Assembly: GCA_020632715.1 (NCBI GenBank)
Contig: JACKFA010000003.1
Coordinates: 620,001 to 684,000, forward strand
Source: Deltaproteobacteria bacterium
Lineage (GTDB): Bacteria; Myxococcota_A; UBA9042; PHBI01
DNA length: 64,000 nucleotides
Direction of reading: 5' to 3'
Shown here: in pieces, positions 46,019 through 59,801 of the stretch
How the letters are laid out: every line of letters begins with the position of its first letter
Position numbering within the stretch: the stretch's first letter is position 1
Program-made: the position numbers and the translations under genes
Notes under the pieces: generated by a model
Told to the model about the DNA's origin: nothing
Databases searched by the model: none
The model's input: the letters and a program-made list of their open reading frames with translations, nothing else

Positions 46019-46992
46019 GGCGCGGCTCCCGGGATGGTCAGGTCGTCGCAGGCGAGCGGGTGGGCGCCGCTCGGATCGCCGCCGGCGGGCTGCGCGCAGT
46101 CGTAGTAGGACTCGGCGCCGTTCCAGCCGCACGTCCCGGGGGTGCCCGAGGCGCAGCTCTGGCGCTTGACCACGTTGTCCTCGCACCAGACGGAGACGTC
46201 GCCGTCGCAGCAGCCGACGAACGTGAGATCGCCGCAGTTGTCGGTCTCGCACTGGCCGTCCGCGTTGCAGATGGCGCCGCCCGCGCAGGTCCCGCACACG
46301 ACACCGCACTTCACGCCGCACTCGCGGTCCCCGCAGGGGTCCGGGCCGCAGCTCGCCCCGGGGCAGAGGTAGGGGAGGAAGGGGTCGGTCGCGGCGACCT
46401 CGGGGCCGGAGACGCAGTAGTAGCCGGTGTCGGCGCCGGTGTAGGCGCAGTTGGGGCCGTCGACCTGGTCCGCCGCCGCCGCCTCGGGGCAGTTGACCTC
46501 CTGGAGGACGCCGTCCTGGCACCAGCGCGCCGAGCCGTTCCCCGTGCAGCAGCCGTCGAAGGTGATCCCCTCGCAGGGGTCGGGCGGCTCCGCCTCGCAC
46601 AGGCTCGCGTCGTTGCAGAAGAAGCCCGCGCCGCAGGTGCCGCAGGTGTTGCCGCAGCGGTCGACGCCGCAGTCGTGGGCGCCGCAGTCGGCCGGCGCGA
46701 TGGTGCCGCCGCCACAGGTGCCGGCGTGGCAGGTCTCCGCGGAGCGGCACGCGTTGCCCGTCGCGCACGCCGCGCCGTCGGGCTCGGCCCCCACGACGCA
46801 GCGCTTCACGGCCTGGTCGCAGGTGACGGTCTGGCAGGGGAGGAGGCGGATCCCGCCGCAGTCGGCGGCCTCCTCGCACACGACGCCGGGGCGCGCGGTG
46901 TCCGTCGTGGTCGGCTTCCCGTCGTCCCCGCCGCAGGCGGCGAGGGCTCCGATGGGGAGGAGGAGCAGGGCGAGGGTCACGGCGTGGCGCAA
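46015..46992 (-). CDS. Cys-rich predicted lipoprotein
   Basis: A 325-residue predicted surface lipoprotein. The start is a TTG at 46992 behind a strong GGAGG. The signal peptide ends in LGALAAC, giving a lipidated cysteine. The mature protein has many cysteines in repeated clusters (for example CGVDRCGNTCGTCGAGFFC and CGVKCGVVCGTCAGGAIC), so two similar EGF-like or myxobacterial Cys-rich repeats are likely. Two GCC-motif blocks (FDGCCTGNGSARWCQDG and FVGCCDGDVSVWCEDN) form a second repeat. No enzymatic motif. Function unknown; adhesion or surface scaffold is a guess. Confidence 0.75.
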   Translation of the reverse strand: MRHAVTLALLLLPIGALAACGGDDGKPTTTDTARPGVVCEEAADCGGIRLLPCQTVTCDQAVKRCVVGAEPDGAACATGNACRSAETCHAGTCGGGTIAPADCGAHDCGVDRCGNTCGTCGAGFFCNDASLCEAEPPDPCEGITFDGCCTGNGSARWCQDGVLQEVNCPEAAAADQVDGPNCAYTGADTGYYCVSGPEVAATDPFLPYLCPGASCGPDPCGDRECGVKCGVVCGTCAGGAICNADGQCETDNCGDLTFVGCCDGDVSVWCEDNVVKRQSCASGTPGTCGWNGAESYYDCAQPAGGDPSGAHPLACDDLTIPGAAP

Positions 46993-47102
46993 GGTCCGTC
47001 CTCCATCTCCCGGGCGGGCGCGCCGGCCGGGGGCGTCGTCATCTCGTCGTCGTGGTCGTCGTCACCCGCGCGGGCCGCTCGGGCCGGCCGGGGGGCGCGG
47101 GG

Positions 47103-48389
47103 TCACAGGCAGTGGTCGTCCCCGCGCGGGCACTGGAAGCGGACGTGAATGTGGTTCACGTGGCCCGGCTCGTGGCGGATGATCCCTCGCATCGCGCGGT
47201 TCCCGCGCGGGTACTGGAAGAGCCACTCGAGGAGCTTCGGCGAGACCTTCTTCTCCTTCTTGGCCCAGTCGTAGATCTTCCGCTGCACGCCGTAGTCGAG
47301 GAACATGTACTCCGCCTGGCCCTTCCCCGGCGAGTCGCCGGCGAGCGTCAGGATGAGGGTCCAGGTCGCCTCGTAGTCGATGCGGTGCTTGAGCCCGGAG
47401 AGGAAGGCCTTCGGGCCCTCCTTGGGCTGCCCCTCGAAGTAGAGGCCGATGTCCACGTCGCGCCCGGTCTGGTGGGACTTGTGCGGGGCGAGGTGGCCGC
47501 CCTTCTTCGCCGAGATGTCGCCGACCGCGATGTCGTGCGCCTTCGGATGCTTCTTCCGGACCTGCCGGAAGGCGGCCGTCAACGCGCGGATCGTCTCGTT
47601 CGTGCCCCACTCGCGGTCGGGGCGCCGCCGGTACCAGCCCTGGCCGTCCGGGAGCTGCTCGCCGTCGACGAGCTCACCGTGCTGCGGGCGGCCGATCGAC
47701 GCGCTCCGCTTCTCGGGGCCCTCGATCCAGAGGCTGATCCGGTCGCCGATCCGGAGCGCGTCCGCCCGCTTCTTCGGGTTCATCGCCTCGATGTCCTTCA
47801 CGGACACGCCGTACTTCTTGGCGATGGCGGAGAGCGTGTCGCCGGCCTCGATCGTGTAGCGCACGAGCGTGCGGCGCGGGGCGGCCTTGTTGGCCTTGAG
47901 CCGGAGCTTCTGCCCGACGCGGATGATGCCGCGGCGGCCGATGCTCTTGTTCATGTCCTTCAGGTGCTGGACCGTGACCCCGTAGCGCTCCGCGATGCCG
48001 CTGAGCGTGTCCCCGGGGACGACCACGTGCGTGACGAGATCGCCGGGGTCGATGGCGGGCGTCGACGTGGCGCTCCCGCCGCCGGGCTTCTTGCCGCACG
48101 AGTCCGGGATCTCGAGCTTCTGCCCGATCCGGATCATCGTCCCGCGGATCCGGTTCGCCTTCTTGATCTCGGAGATCGTGCAGCCGTAGCGCTGCGCGAT
48201 GCCGCCGAGGGTGTCGCCGCGTCGGACCGTGTGGGGGTCGCCGGCCGCGACCGCGCCGCCGCTCGCGAAGAGCAGGAGGGCGGCCAGGAAGGCGCTCGCG
48301 CGCGCCGTGATGGCAGGGGGGCTCGGCACGGGCGCCAGCATGCCGGCCACGGCCGGCGATGTCCATCGTTTCATGGGGTTCGGTGTCAT
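47103..48389 (-). CDS. LysM-containing penicillin-insensitive murein endopeptidase
   Basis: A 428-residue secreted wall enzyme. A hydrophobic leader (about 28-50) precedes three LysM repeats, which bind N-acetylglucosamine chains: HTVRRGDTLGGIAQRYGC, VVVPGDTLSGIAERYGV and YTIEAGDTLSAIAKKYGV. The C-terminal domain is a MepA-like metallopeptidase with HQTGRDVDIGLYF and NHIHVRFQC zinc motifs. It would cleave peptidoglycan cross-links while held to glycan. ATG 48389 is 58 bp from the divergent kinase gene; a TATACA box lies about 11 nt upstream. A shorter LysM-free paralogue is at 4375-5178. Confidence 0.88.
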   Translation of the reverse strand: MTPNPMKRWTSPAVAGMLAPVPSPPAITARASAFLAALLLFASGGAVAAGDPHTVRRGDTLGGIAQRYGCTISEIKKANRIRGTMIRIGQKLEIPDSCGKKPGGGSATSTPAIDPGDLVTHVVVPGDTLSGIAERYGVTVQHLKDMNKSIGRRGIIRVGQKLRLKANKAAPRRTLVRYTIEAGDTLSAIAKKYGVSVKDIEAMNPKKRADALRIGDRISLWIEGPEKRSASIGRPQHGELVDGEQLPDGQGWYRRRPDREWGTNETIRALTAAFRQVRKKHPKAHDIAVGDISAKKGGHLAPHKSHQTGRDVDIGLYFEGQPKEGPKAFLSGLKHRIDYEATWTLILTLAGDSPGKGQAEYMFLDYGVQRKIYDWAKKEKKVSPKLLEWLFQYPRGNRAMRGIIRHEPGHVNHIHVRFQCPRGDDHCL

Positions 48390-48411
48390 CCGCGGGTGGG
48401 TGTATAGGCGC

Positions 48412-48440
48412 TTTACGCCCAGCGTCGAGGCGCGTAACGT
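48412..48440 (+). promoter_or_regulatory. Predicted leaderless promoter of the kinase/sigma-54 activator gene
   Basis: TTTACG (48412-48417), a 17-nt spacer and TAACGT (48435-48440), then 7 nt and the GTG start at 48448. No Shine-Dalgarno sequence fits in that gap, so transcription probably starts at the start codon. Confidence 0.4.
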
Positions 48441-48447
48441 TCGCCGG

Positions 48448-53389
<4,942 letters not shown>

Positions 53390-53403
<14 letters not shown>

Positions 53404-54286
53404 GCGCCCGCACCCGGGCGCGGCGCGCGCGCTCCTCCTCGGCGCGGCGCTCGCGCTCCTCCTCGGGGCGTCGTCCGCCAGCGCCCGCCCGCGTCCGGCG
53501 CCGGCCGGCGCCCCCCGGATCCAGGAGGTCCGCTTCCGGAGCCAGGCGCTCGGGAGCGAGGAGCGCTACCTCGTCGTGCTGCCGGCCGAGTACGCGCGCC
53601 ACCCCGAGCGCCGCTATCCGGTGATCTACCTCCTCCACGGGCTCGCCGGCGCCCCGCGCGACTGGCTCGAGAAGGCCCACGTCGACGAGGTCTTCGACCG
53701 CCTCGTCGCCGCGCGCGCCGCGAAGCCCGCGATCCTCGTCGCGCCCGACGGCGGCAACGCGTACTGGACCGACCACCTCGGCGGCGCGCGCTGGGGGGCC
53801 TTCGTCGCCGACGACGTGCTCGCCGACGTCGACGCCCGCTTCCGGACGCGCGCCGAGCGCGGCGGCCGCGCCATCGTCGGCGTCTCGATGGGCGGCCACG
53901 GCGCGATGTCCATCGGCCTCCAGCACCCCGAGCGCTTCGCGGCGGTCGTGAGCGTCGCGGGCGCCCTCTTCCCCGAGCCGCCGACGCACCGCCCGATCTA
54001 CAAGAAGGTCTGGGGGTTCCCGGCGGACCCCGCGCACTGGCGCGCGACCGCCCCCATCGAGCTCATGCGGCGTCTCGACCCGAAGTCGGCGCCGAAGCTC
54101 TACCTCGCCTGCGGTGACGACGACACGACGACCGGCTTCCTCGACGACGCGCTCCTCGCCCACCGGATCCTCGCCGAGCGCGGGATCCCCCACGAGCTGC
54201 GGGTGAACGACGGCGGCCACGGCTGGGCTCCCTGGAACGAGCTCAGCGAGGACTGGCTCCGCTTCGTGTCGCGCGCGCTTCGCTGA
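53390..54286 (+). CDS. Secreted esterase (esterase D/feruloyl-type alpha/beta hydrolase)
   Basis: A 298-residue (300 from the GTG at 53384) predicted secreted esterase of the Esterase D/S-formylglutathione hydrolase/Fes group. A signal peptide (ALLLGAALALLLGASSASA) precedes the fold. The oxyanion region is YLLHGLAGAPRDW and the nucleophile elbow is GVSMGGHGAM (Ser). The catalytic His is near the C-terminus in GGHGWAPW. The start overlaps the last codons of the upstream sigma-54 regulator gene, so translation is coupled. A perfect 14-bp palindrome follows its stop. Substrate unknown. Confidence 0.85.
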
Positions 54287-54300
54287 GCGCCCGCGGGCGC
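54287..54300. repeat. 14-bp perfect palindrome at a convergent gene junction
   Basis: GCGCCCGCGGGCGC directly follows the esterase stop codon, in the 48-bp gap between the tail-to-tail esterase and kinase genes. It can form a short GC stem but has no T-tract, so a terminator role is unproven. It differs from the GTGAAC palindromes at other convergent junctions. Confidence 0.4.
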
Positions 54301-54334
54301 GTGTGCGCTGCAGTATGAAACTCGATGACGAGCG

Positions 54335-57300
54335 CTATCGAGGCGCCTCGTCGCCGGTGTGCGCTGCAACAAGGAGCGCCGCGTGCGCCGGGATCGCGCG
54401 GAAGCTCTCTCGCAGCTCGTCGCTCGTGATGTCCGCCGCGCAGCGCTCGAGCGCCCCGCCGACGACGGTCCGCAGGGCGTCTGCGCGCTCGTGGAGGCCG
54501 AGGGCCTCGAGCGCGTCGACGAGCGCGAGCCCGACGTCCGCGTGCCTCACGAGCTCCGGCGCGTGGAGCCCCCCCGCGAGCTCCGCCGCCTCGAGCGCCG
54601 CGGTCTGCGCGGACGCCGGCTCCGCGAGCCGGAGCGCCGTCGCCTCGAGCGCGAGCGCCCGGTACAGGAGCGCCCCCGGCGGCCCGCTCCGCGCCTGCAC
54701 CAGCAGATCGCGCAGGAGGTCCGCCGTCGGCTCCGCGCTCCCGCGGATCGCCTCGTCCGCGCCCGCCCACAGCCGGAGCCTGAGCTCCGTCGCCGCGACG
54801 AGCGCCCGCGCCTCGCTCGCGCGCGCGTCGAACACCCGCCCCGGCGAGGCCACGCGCCACGCCTCGCGCAGGTAGGGCAGCGCGTCCCTCGGGCGCCCGC
54901 GGTCGAGCGCGAGCGCCGAGAGCTCGAGGAGGCGCGAGACCACGCGATCGGTGGCGCCGAGGTTGTAGGTCTCGCGGAGCGCCGCCCGCAGGTGCTGCGC
55001 CGCGTCGTCGAAGACCCCGAGCACCCGCAGCGTGTCGCCGACGTTGCCGAGCGCGAGGATGTGGTAGCGCCGGAGCCCCTTGTTCTCGGCGAGGTGCATC
55101 GCCTCCCGCGACGCCGTCAGCGCGCGCTCCGGCCACCCGCCGACGAACGCCGCCATCGACAGGTTGATGAGGAGGCTCACCTCGAGCTCGAAGAGGTCCT
55201 GCCCGCGCGCGATCGCGAGCCCCCACTCGGCCCAGCGCACGCCGTCCGCTGGCCGCCCGGCGTCCGTGTGCGCGTAGCTCACCGCGACCGCGACGCGCGC
55301 GCGCACGTCGGTCAGCGCGGGGTCGTCGCCAGCCACCGCGAGCGCCCGCTCGAGCTCCGCGAGCCCGGCCCCCGGCCCGCCGAGCGCGCGCCGCGCCGTC
55401 CCGAGCAGACGGTGCGCGAGCGCCTGCCCACGCTTGTCGCCCGTCCCGGAGGCGAGCTCGAGCGCGAGCTCCCCGTGGCGCACGGCCTCGTCGAAGCGCC
55501 CGGCCTCGATCATCGCGACCGCGAGCCGATCGCGCGCCGTCCCGATCCAGCTCGCGTCCTCGAGGTCGCGCCCGATCTCGAGCAGCCGCTCGAAGTGCTC
55601 CACCGCCGCCGGCACGTCGCCCATCGCGCGGCACGCGTCCCCGAGGAGGTGCCGGATCCGCGCCTCGGTCGCGAGCCGCCGCACGATCCCGAGCCCCGCG
55701 CGCGGCAGCACGTCGAGCGCCTCGCCGTACCACTCCTGGCTCCGGGCGAGGTCCCCCGCGGCCTGCGCGCGCTCGGCGGCCTCGATCAAGAAGGAGAGGG
55801 CGCGATCCGGGCGCCCGCCGGCGTTCCAGTGGCTCGCGAGCGCCTCGACGATGAGCTCCGTCGGGCGGTGGGCCTCGAGCCACATCGCGGCCGCTCGGTG
55901 CCGCGACGCGCGGCCATCGGCCGAGAGCTCGCGGAGGAGCACGGCGCGCACGCGCTCGTGGCCGAACACGAGGCAGCTCTCGTCGTCGATGAGGCGCCGC
56001 GCGAGGAGCTCGCGCTCGACGAGGCTCTTCACGGCCTCGGGTGCCCCCTCGCCGAGGCTGTCGAGGAAGTTCGCCGGCACGGGCGCCGGGAACACGGCCA
56101 GCGCCTCGAGCACGTCGCGCTCCTTCGCGGTGAGCGCCGCGAGGCGCACGTGGACGGCCTCCTCGGCGCTCTTCGGCAGCGGCACGTCGGCGCCGGGGCG
56201 GAGCTGCCAGGCGCCGTCGTCCCACGCGAGGTCGCCCGTCTCGATGAGGCTGTAGAGCACGTCCTGCACGTCGCTCGGCACGCCCCCGGTCACCTGGAGC
56301 AGCGTCTCGAGCTGCGCGTCGCCGAGGGGCTCGGTGGAGAAGCAGGCGACGAGCATGTCGCGGAGCCCCTCGAGGTCGAGGGGGCCCACGTGCACGCGCT
56401 CGGCGCGCGGGAGCCCGAAGAGGACCTCGCGCGCGTCGGCGTCGAGCTCGTCCTCCGACAGCGAGAGCGCGATGAACACGGGCGGCGCGCGGTCCGCGTC
56501 GGTGAGCTCGCCGAGCGGCGTCAGCGCGCGCACGAGGCGCGCCACGACCTCGATCGTCGCGCGATCCATGCGGTCGGCGCCGCGGAGGAGGAAGGCCGTC
56601 GGCCGGTTCACGCCGCGCAGGAGCAGCTCGGCGACGAGCGTCGGGTCGATGGTCGCGTCGTCGGGCGGCGGGCGCTTCCCGGGCCGCGCGCGCCCGAGGA
56701 GCTGCCGGAGCACCCGCCGGTGCTCGGCCGTGAGCGACGGGTCCTGCTGCCGCCCGCGGTAGCGCGCCGCGAGGATCGGCACGAGCGGCCCGAGGGAGCG
56801 CCCGGTGTGGCTCGCGGCGCGCCCCTCGAAGACGACGGCGCCGCCGAGCTGGGCTGCGCGCTTGAGCTCGTCGAGGAGGCGCCCCTTGCCGCTCCCGCGG
56901 TCGCCCGTCACGAGCACCAGGCGCCGGGCGTTGCCGCCGGGCACCATCGCGGCGCGGAGGGCGTCCGTGACGCGCTCGAGGACCGCCGCGCGCCCGACCC
57001 AGGGGGCGCTCGAGAAGCGCGCGACGCGCGTGGCGTCGGTCTCGAGCGGGTAGGGCGGGACGACCACCTCGTTGACCGCGCGGATCCACGCCTCGGCCCC
57101 CGCGGGTCGCCGCGACGGCTCCTTCCGGAGCAGCTCCGCGACGACGTCCGCGATGGGCTCGGGGAGGTCCGGGCGCACCTGGCGCAGGGACGGCGGCGTC
57201 GTGTGCATGTGCGCGTACGACAGCGTCTCCGGCGTGCGCTCGAGGAAGGGGCGGCGCCCCGCGAGGAGCTCGAAGGCGACGACGCCGAAGGCGTAGAGAT

Positions 57301-59014
57301 CGGCCGCGGGGCCCGCGCCGAGGCCGCCGAGCGTCTCGGGGGCGGCGTAGGGGAGGCCCGAGCGCTCGCCGCGGTGGAGGCTCCGGAGCTTCTCGGTGGG
57401 GTTTCCGGGATCGGTCAGCACGACGCGCGGGCGCCCGTCGCTCGCCTTCGTGACGAGGAGGTTCTCGGGCTTGAGCGAGAGGTGCGGGCGCTTGGTCTTG
57501 CCGTGGAGGAAGATGAGCGCGCGCGCGACCTGCACGAGGAGCTCGAGCACGTCCTCGAAGGGCGCGCCCTCGGCGGCGCGGCGGATGTCGGGGCCCGCGA
57601 CGAAGTCGACCGTGTAGAACGCGACCGCGCCGTTGATGGGGTCCGCGGGGCGGACGGGGTCGGTCGGCGGCGACGCGGGGCCGGTCTCGACGAGGCCGAA
57701 GTCGCGGATGGCGACCAGGTTCGGGTGCCGGAGCGTCGCGAGCTCGCGGAACTCGGCCTTGAACTCGTCGATGCTCGCGCCGGGCGCGGGGCGGAAGATC
57801 TTGATGGCGACGTTGTCGTCGTGGTGCTGCGCGTCCGCGGCGAGCCACATCTCGCCGAGCGCGCCGCTCCCGAGCTTCCGCAGGAGCTCGAAGCGGCCGA
57901 GGAGGCGCGTCCCGTCGTGCTCCTCCCCGAAGTCGACCGCGCTCCCGTTCGTCGGCGCGAGGCGGCCGGGGCCGGCGACGAGGGTGTCCGGGAGGGCGGC
58001 GGGCCGCTTCGGCACCGTGGCCTTGAGCGACGCCTTCACGGCGTCCGCCGCGGTGTCGGCGATCGCGGTCGGCGGCACGTCGGCCTCGCCAGGGGGCGGC
58101 GTCGGGGGCGTCGGGACGAGCTCGGGCGGGACGCGCGGGACGTCGTCGAGCATCGGGACCGGCGCCCCGATGGCCTCGGCGAGCGCCTGCGCCATCTCGG
58201 GGGCGTCGGCGTAGCGGCGATCGGGCTCGATCGCGAGGGCGCGATCGATGACGGCCGCGAGCGGCGCCGGGAAGTCGGGGACGCGCTCGCGCACGGCCGG
58301 GAAGTCGCCGCGGGCGATGGCGGCGACGGTGTCGTTCGGGGTCTCGGCGTCGACGAGCATCGCGCCGGTCGCGAGCGTGTAGAGGGTGGCGCCGAGGCTG
58401 AAGATGTCGACGCGCACGTCGACCGGCACGCCGAGGGCCTGCTCGGGCGCCATGTAGGCCGGGGTGCCCGCGACCTCGAGGCGCACCTGCTGCCCCTTCG
58501 CGCTCTCGGCGGCGATCCGGCGCGAGATCCCGAAGTCGGTGAGCTTCAAGCGCCCGTCGGCCACGACGAGGATGTTCTCGGGCTTCAGGTCCTGGTGGAC
58601 GATGCCGTGACCGTGCGCGTACGCGAGGACCGAGGCGACGCCGAGGCCGACGTGGGCCACGAGCGCGGGCGCGAAGGGGCCCGTCGCGAGCAGGAGCTCG
58701 CCCAGGTTGTGGCCCGGCACGTACTCCATGACGAGGTAGAGTCGCGTCGAATAGAGCCCCGAATAGTCGAAGACCTGGACGATGCCGGGGTGGTTCAACC
58801 CGGCGAGATTCCTGGCCTCTTGCTGGAACAAGGCGGCCATGCGCTCGTGCCGATCGCCCAGCATTTCATCGTCGACGACCTTGAGCGCGATCTCCCTGTC
58901 GAGTAGGGTGTCCGCGGCGAGATAAACCACCCCCATGCCGCCGCGGCCGAGCACGCGAAGCAGCTGATAGCGGTCGATCCGCGGGGTCAGCCGCGTGGGG
59001 GGAGGGGCGATCAC
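54335..59014 (-). CDS. Tandem Ser/Thr kinase - pseudokinase - AAA - TPR protein
   Basis: A 1,559-residue protein. Kinase domain 1 (about 15-285) has GRGGMGVVY, HQDLKPEN with D142, DFGISRR and GTPAYMAPEQ, so it should be active. Domain 2 (about 390-680) has a glycine loop GSGALGEMW and lysine (VAIKIF), but reads HLSLKPEN near 511 (catalytic Asp replaced by Ser) and DPG near 536 (for DFG); it is a pseudokinase. An AAA ATPase with GDRGSGKG follows, then many TPR-like repeats to the C-terminus. No sigma-54 or HTH domain. GTG 59014 has GAGGTG 8 nt upstream; a GTG at 59023 is an alternative. Divergent from a zinc-ribbon gene 27 bp away. Confidence 0.88.
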   Translation of the reverse strand: MIAPPPTRLTPRIDRYQLLRVLGRGGMGVVYLAADTLLDREIALKVVDDEMLGDRHERMAALFQQEARNLAGLNHPGIVQVFDYSGLYSTRLYLVMEYVPGHNLGELLLATGPFAPALVAHVGLGVASVLAYAHGHGIVHQDLKPENILVVADGRLKLTDFGISRRIAAESAKGQQVRLEVAGTPAYMAPEQALGVPVDVRVDIFSLGATLYTLATGAMLVDAETPNDTVAAIARGDFPAVRERVPDFPAPLAAVIDRALAIEPDRRYADAPEMAQALAEAIGAPVPMLDDVPRVPPELVPTPPTPPPGEADVPPTAIADTAADAVKASLKATVPKRPAALPDTLVAGPGRLAPTNGSAVDFGEEHDGTRLLGRFELLRKLGSGALGEMWLAADAQHHDDNVAIKIFRPAPGASIDEFKAEFRELATLRHPNLVAIRDFGLVETGPASPPTDPVRPADPINGAVAFYTVDFVAGPDIRRAAEGAPFEDVLELLVQVARALIFLHGKTKRPHLSLKPENLLVTKASDGRPRVVLTDPGNPTEKLRSLHRGERSGLPYAAPETLGGLGAGPAADLYAFGVVAFELLAGRRPFLERTPETLSYAHMHTTPPSLRQVRPDLPEPIADVVAELLRKEPSRRPAGAEAWIRAVNEVVVPPYPLETDATRVARFSSAPWVGRAAVLERVTDALRAAMVPGGNARRLVLVTGDRGSGKGRLLDELKRAAQLGGAVVFEGRAASHTGRSLGPLVPILAARYRGRQQDPSLTAEHRRVLRQLLGRARPGKRPPPDDATIDPTLVAELLLRGVNRPTAFLLRGADRMDRATIEVVARLVRALTPLGELTDADRAPPVFIALSLSEDELDADAREVLFGLPRAERVHVGPLDLEGLRDMLVACFSTEPLGDAQLETLLQVTGGVPSDVQDVLYSLIETGDLAWDDGAWQLRPGADVPLPKSAEEAVHVRLAALTAKERDVLEALAVFPAPVPANFLDSLGEGAPEAVKSLVERELLARRLIDDESCLVFGHERVRAVLLRELSADGRASRHRAAAMWLEAHRPTELIVEALASHWNAGGRPDRALSFLIEAAERAQAAGDLARSQEWYGEALDVLPRAGLGIVRRLATEARIRHLLGDACRAMGDVPAAVEHFERLLEIGRDLEDASWIGTARDRLAVAMIEAGRFDEAVRHGELALELASGTGDKRGQALAHRLLGTARRALGGPGAGLAELERALAVAGDDPALTDVRARVAVAVSYAHTDAGRPADGVRWAEWGLAIARGQDLFELEVSLLINLSMAAFVGGWPERALTASREAMHLAENKGLRRYHILALGNVGDTLRVLGVFDDAAQHLRAALRETYNLGATDRVVSRLLELSALALDRGRPRDALPYLREAWRVASPGRVFDARASEARALVAATELRLRLWAGADEAIRGSAEPTADLLRDLLVQARSGPPGALLYRALALEATALRLAEPASAQTAALEAAELAGGLHAPELVRHADVGLALVDALEALGLHERADALRTVVGGALERCAADITSDELRESFRAIPAHAALLVAAHTGDEAPR

Positions 59015-59041
59015 GCCGAGCACCTCGAATCCGGCAGGCTC

Positions 59042-59689
59042 ATGGCACATAAGGTCGGCGACATCGTCAAGGCGCTCTGCTCGCACTGCCGGGTCACCGT
59101 GGACGCGCAGGTCGACGCCGCGGTGGGGGATGAGATCGTCACGGTCACCTGCCGGACCTGCGGGACGTCGCAACGTTATCAGGATGAGTCGGACGACGGC
59201 CAGTCCAGCACGGACGGTCGCGCGACCCTCGGCCGGCGCGTCGTCGACGTGGACCCGCCGCGTCGCAAGAAGGCGCGGGCCGGGCAGCGTCGCGTCCAGT
59301 CGACCACGGGGCGCGAGATCCCGGACTCGCCGCGGCCCATCGCGAACGCGCGGAGCTTCGAGCCGCCGCCCGTCCGCCCGGACCCGACCGGGCAGACCGG
59401 GAGCGGCACGCCGATCGTGCTCGGGCGCGACTCGCCGCACTTCAAGCGCTGGAACGAGGCGACGGACAAGATCGACTCGCGCTACGCGCGCCCGCACCGC
59501 TCGCACGAGGCCTACGAGGTCGGCGAGGCCGTGCTGCACAAGGTCCACGGCATGGGCATCATCGAGAAGGTGGCCGCCGACGGCGACCTCTCGGTGCTCT
59601 TCCGGAACGGCTTCGTGACGCTGCCGAGCCGCCCGAAGAGCGAGCTCCCGCCGCGCGCGAGCGTGCCGGACGAGGACGACGACGGCTGA
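59042..59689 (+). CDS. Zinc-ribbon protein with CarD-like C-terminal segment
   Basis: A 215-residue protein. The N-terminus has a zinc-ribbon pattern, CSHC near residue 13 and CRTC near 37, spaced like MJ0042-type ribbons. A basic, Arg/Pro-rich linker follows (about 55-120). The C-terminal about 60 residues (YEVGEAVLHKVHGMGIIEKV, then LSVLFRNGFVTLP) resemble the small beta-barrel of CarD/TRCF-type RNA polymerase-binding domains. A role near transcription is therefore suggested but not shown. ATG 59042 is the only sensible start. It is divergent from the tandem kinase with only 27 bp between start codons, which must hold both promoters or be transcribed from within coding sequence. Confidence 0.7.
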   Translation: MAHKVGDIVKALCSHCRVTVDAQVDAAVGDEIVTVTCRTCGTSQRYQDESDDGQSSTDGRATLGRRVVDVDPPRRKKARAGQRRVQSTTGREIPDSPRPIANARSFEPPPVRPDPTGQTGSGTPIVLGRDSPHFKRWNEATDKIDSRYARPHRSHEAYEVGEAVLHKVHGMGIIEKVAADGDLSVLFRNGFVTLPSRPKSELPPRASVPDEDDDG

Positions 59690-59736
59690 CACCCGGGCGC
59701 GGGTGTCGAGGCGCGCGCGAGGTGGGCGTCGGGCCC

Positions 59737-59765
59737 TTGCGGGGCTCGGGGCGCTGGCCTAACGT
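59737..59765 (+). promoter_or_regulatory. Predicted promoter of the aldolase gene
   Basis: TTGCGG (59737-59742), a 17-nt spacer and TAACGT (59760-59765). The same TAACGT -10 occurs upstream of the kinase/sigma-54 gene. The ATG at 59802 lies about 30 nt after the predicted start, with CCCGGAG as ribosome site. Confidence 0.45.
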
Positions 59766-59801
59766 CGGGCGCGTCGAGAACCCGTGCCCGGAGCGCACAT
59801 C

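Noticed and set aside
47145..47159. GTGAATGTGGTTCAC as another copy of the palindrome
   Set aside because: It encodes the conserved HVNHIHV zinc motif of the endopeptidase, so coding constraint explains it, and the centre does not match.
54301..54368. Direct repeat GTGTGCGCTGCA at 54301 and 54357
   Set aside because: A single 12-bp repeat about 56 bp apart, partly inside coding DNA, with no transposon ends or other support.
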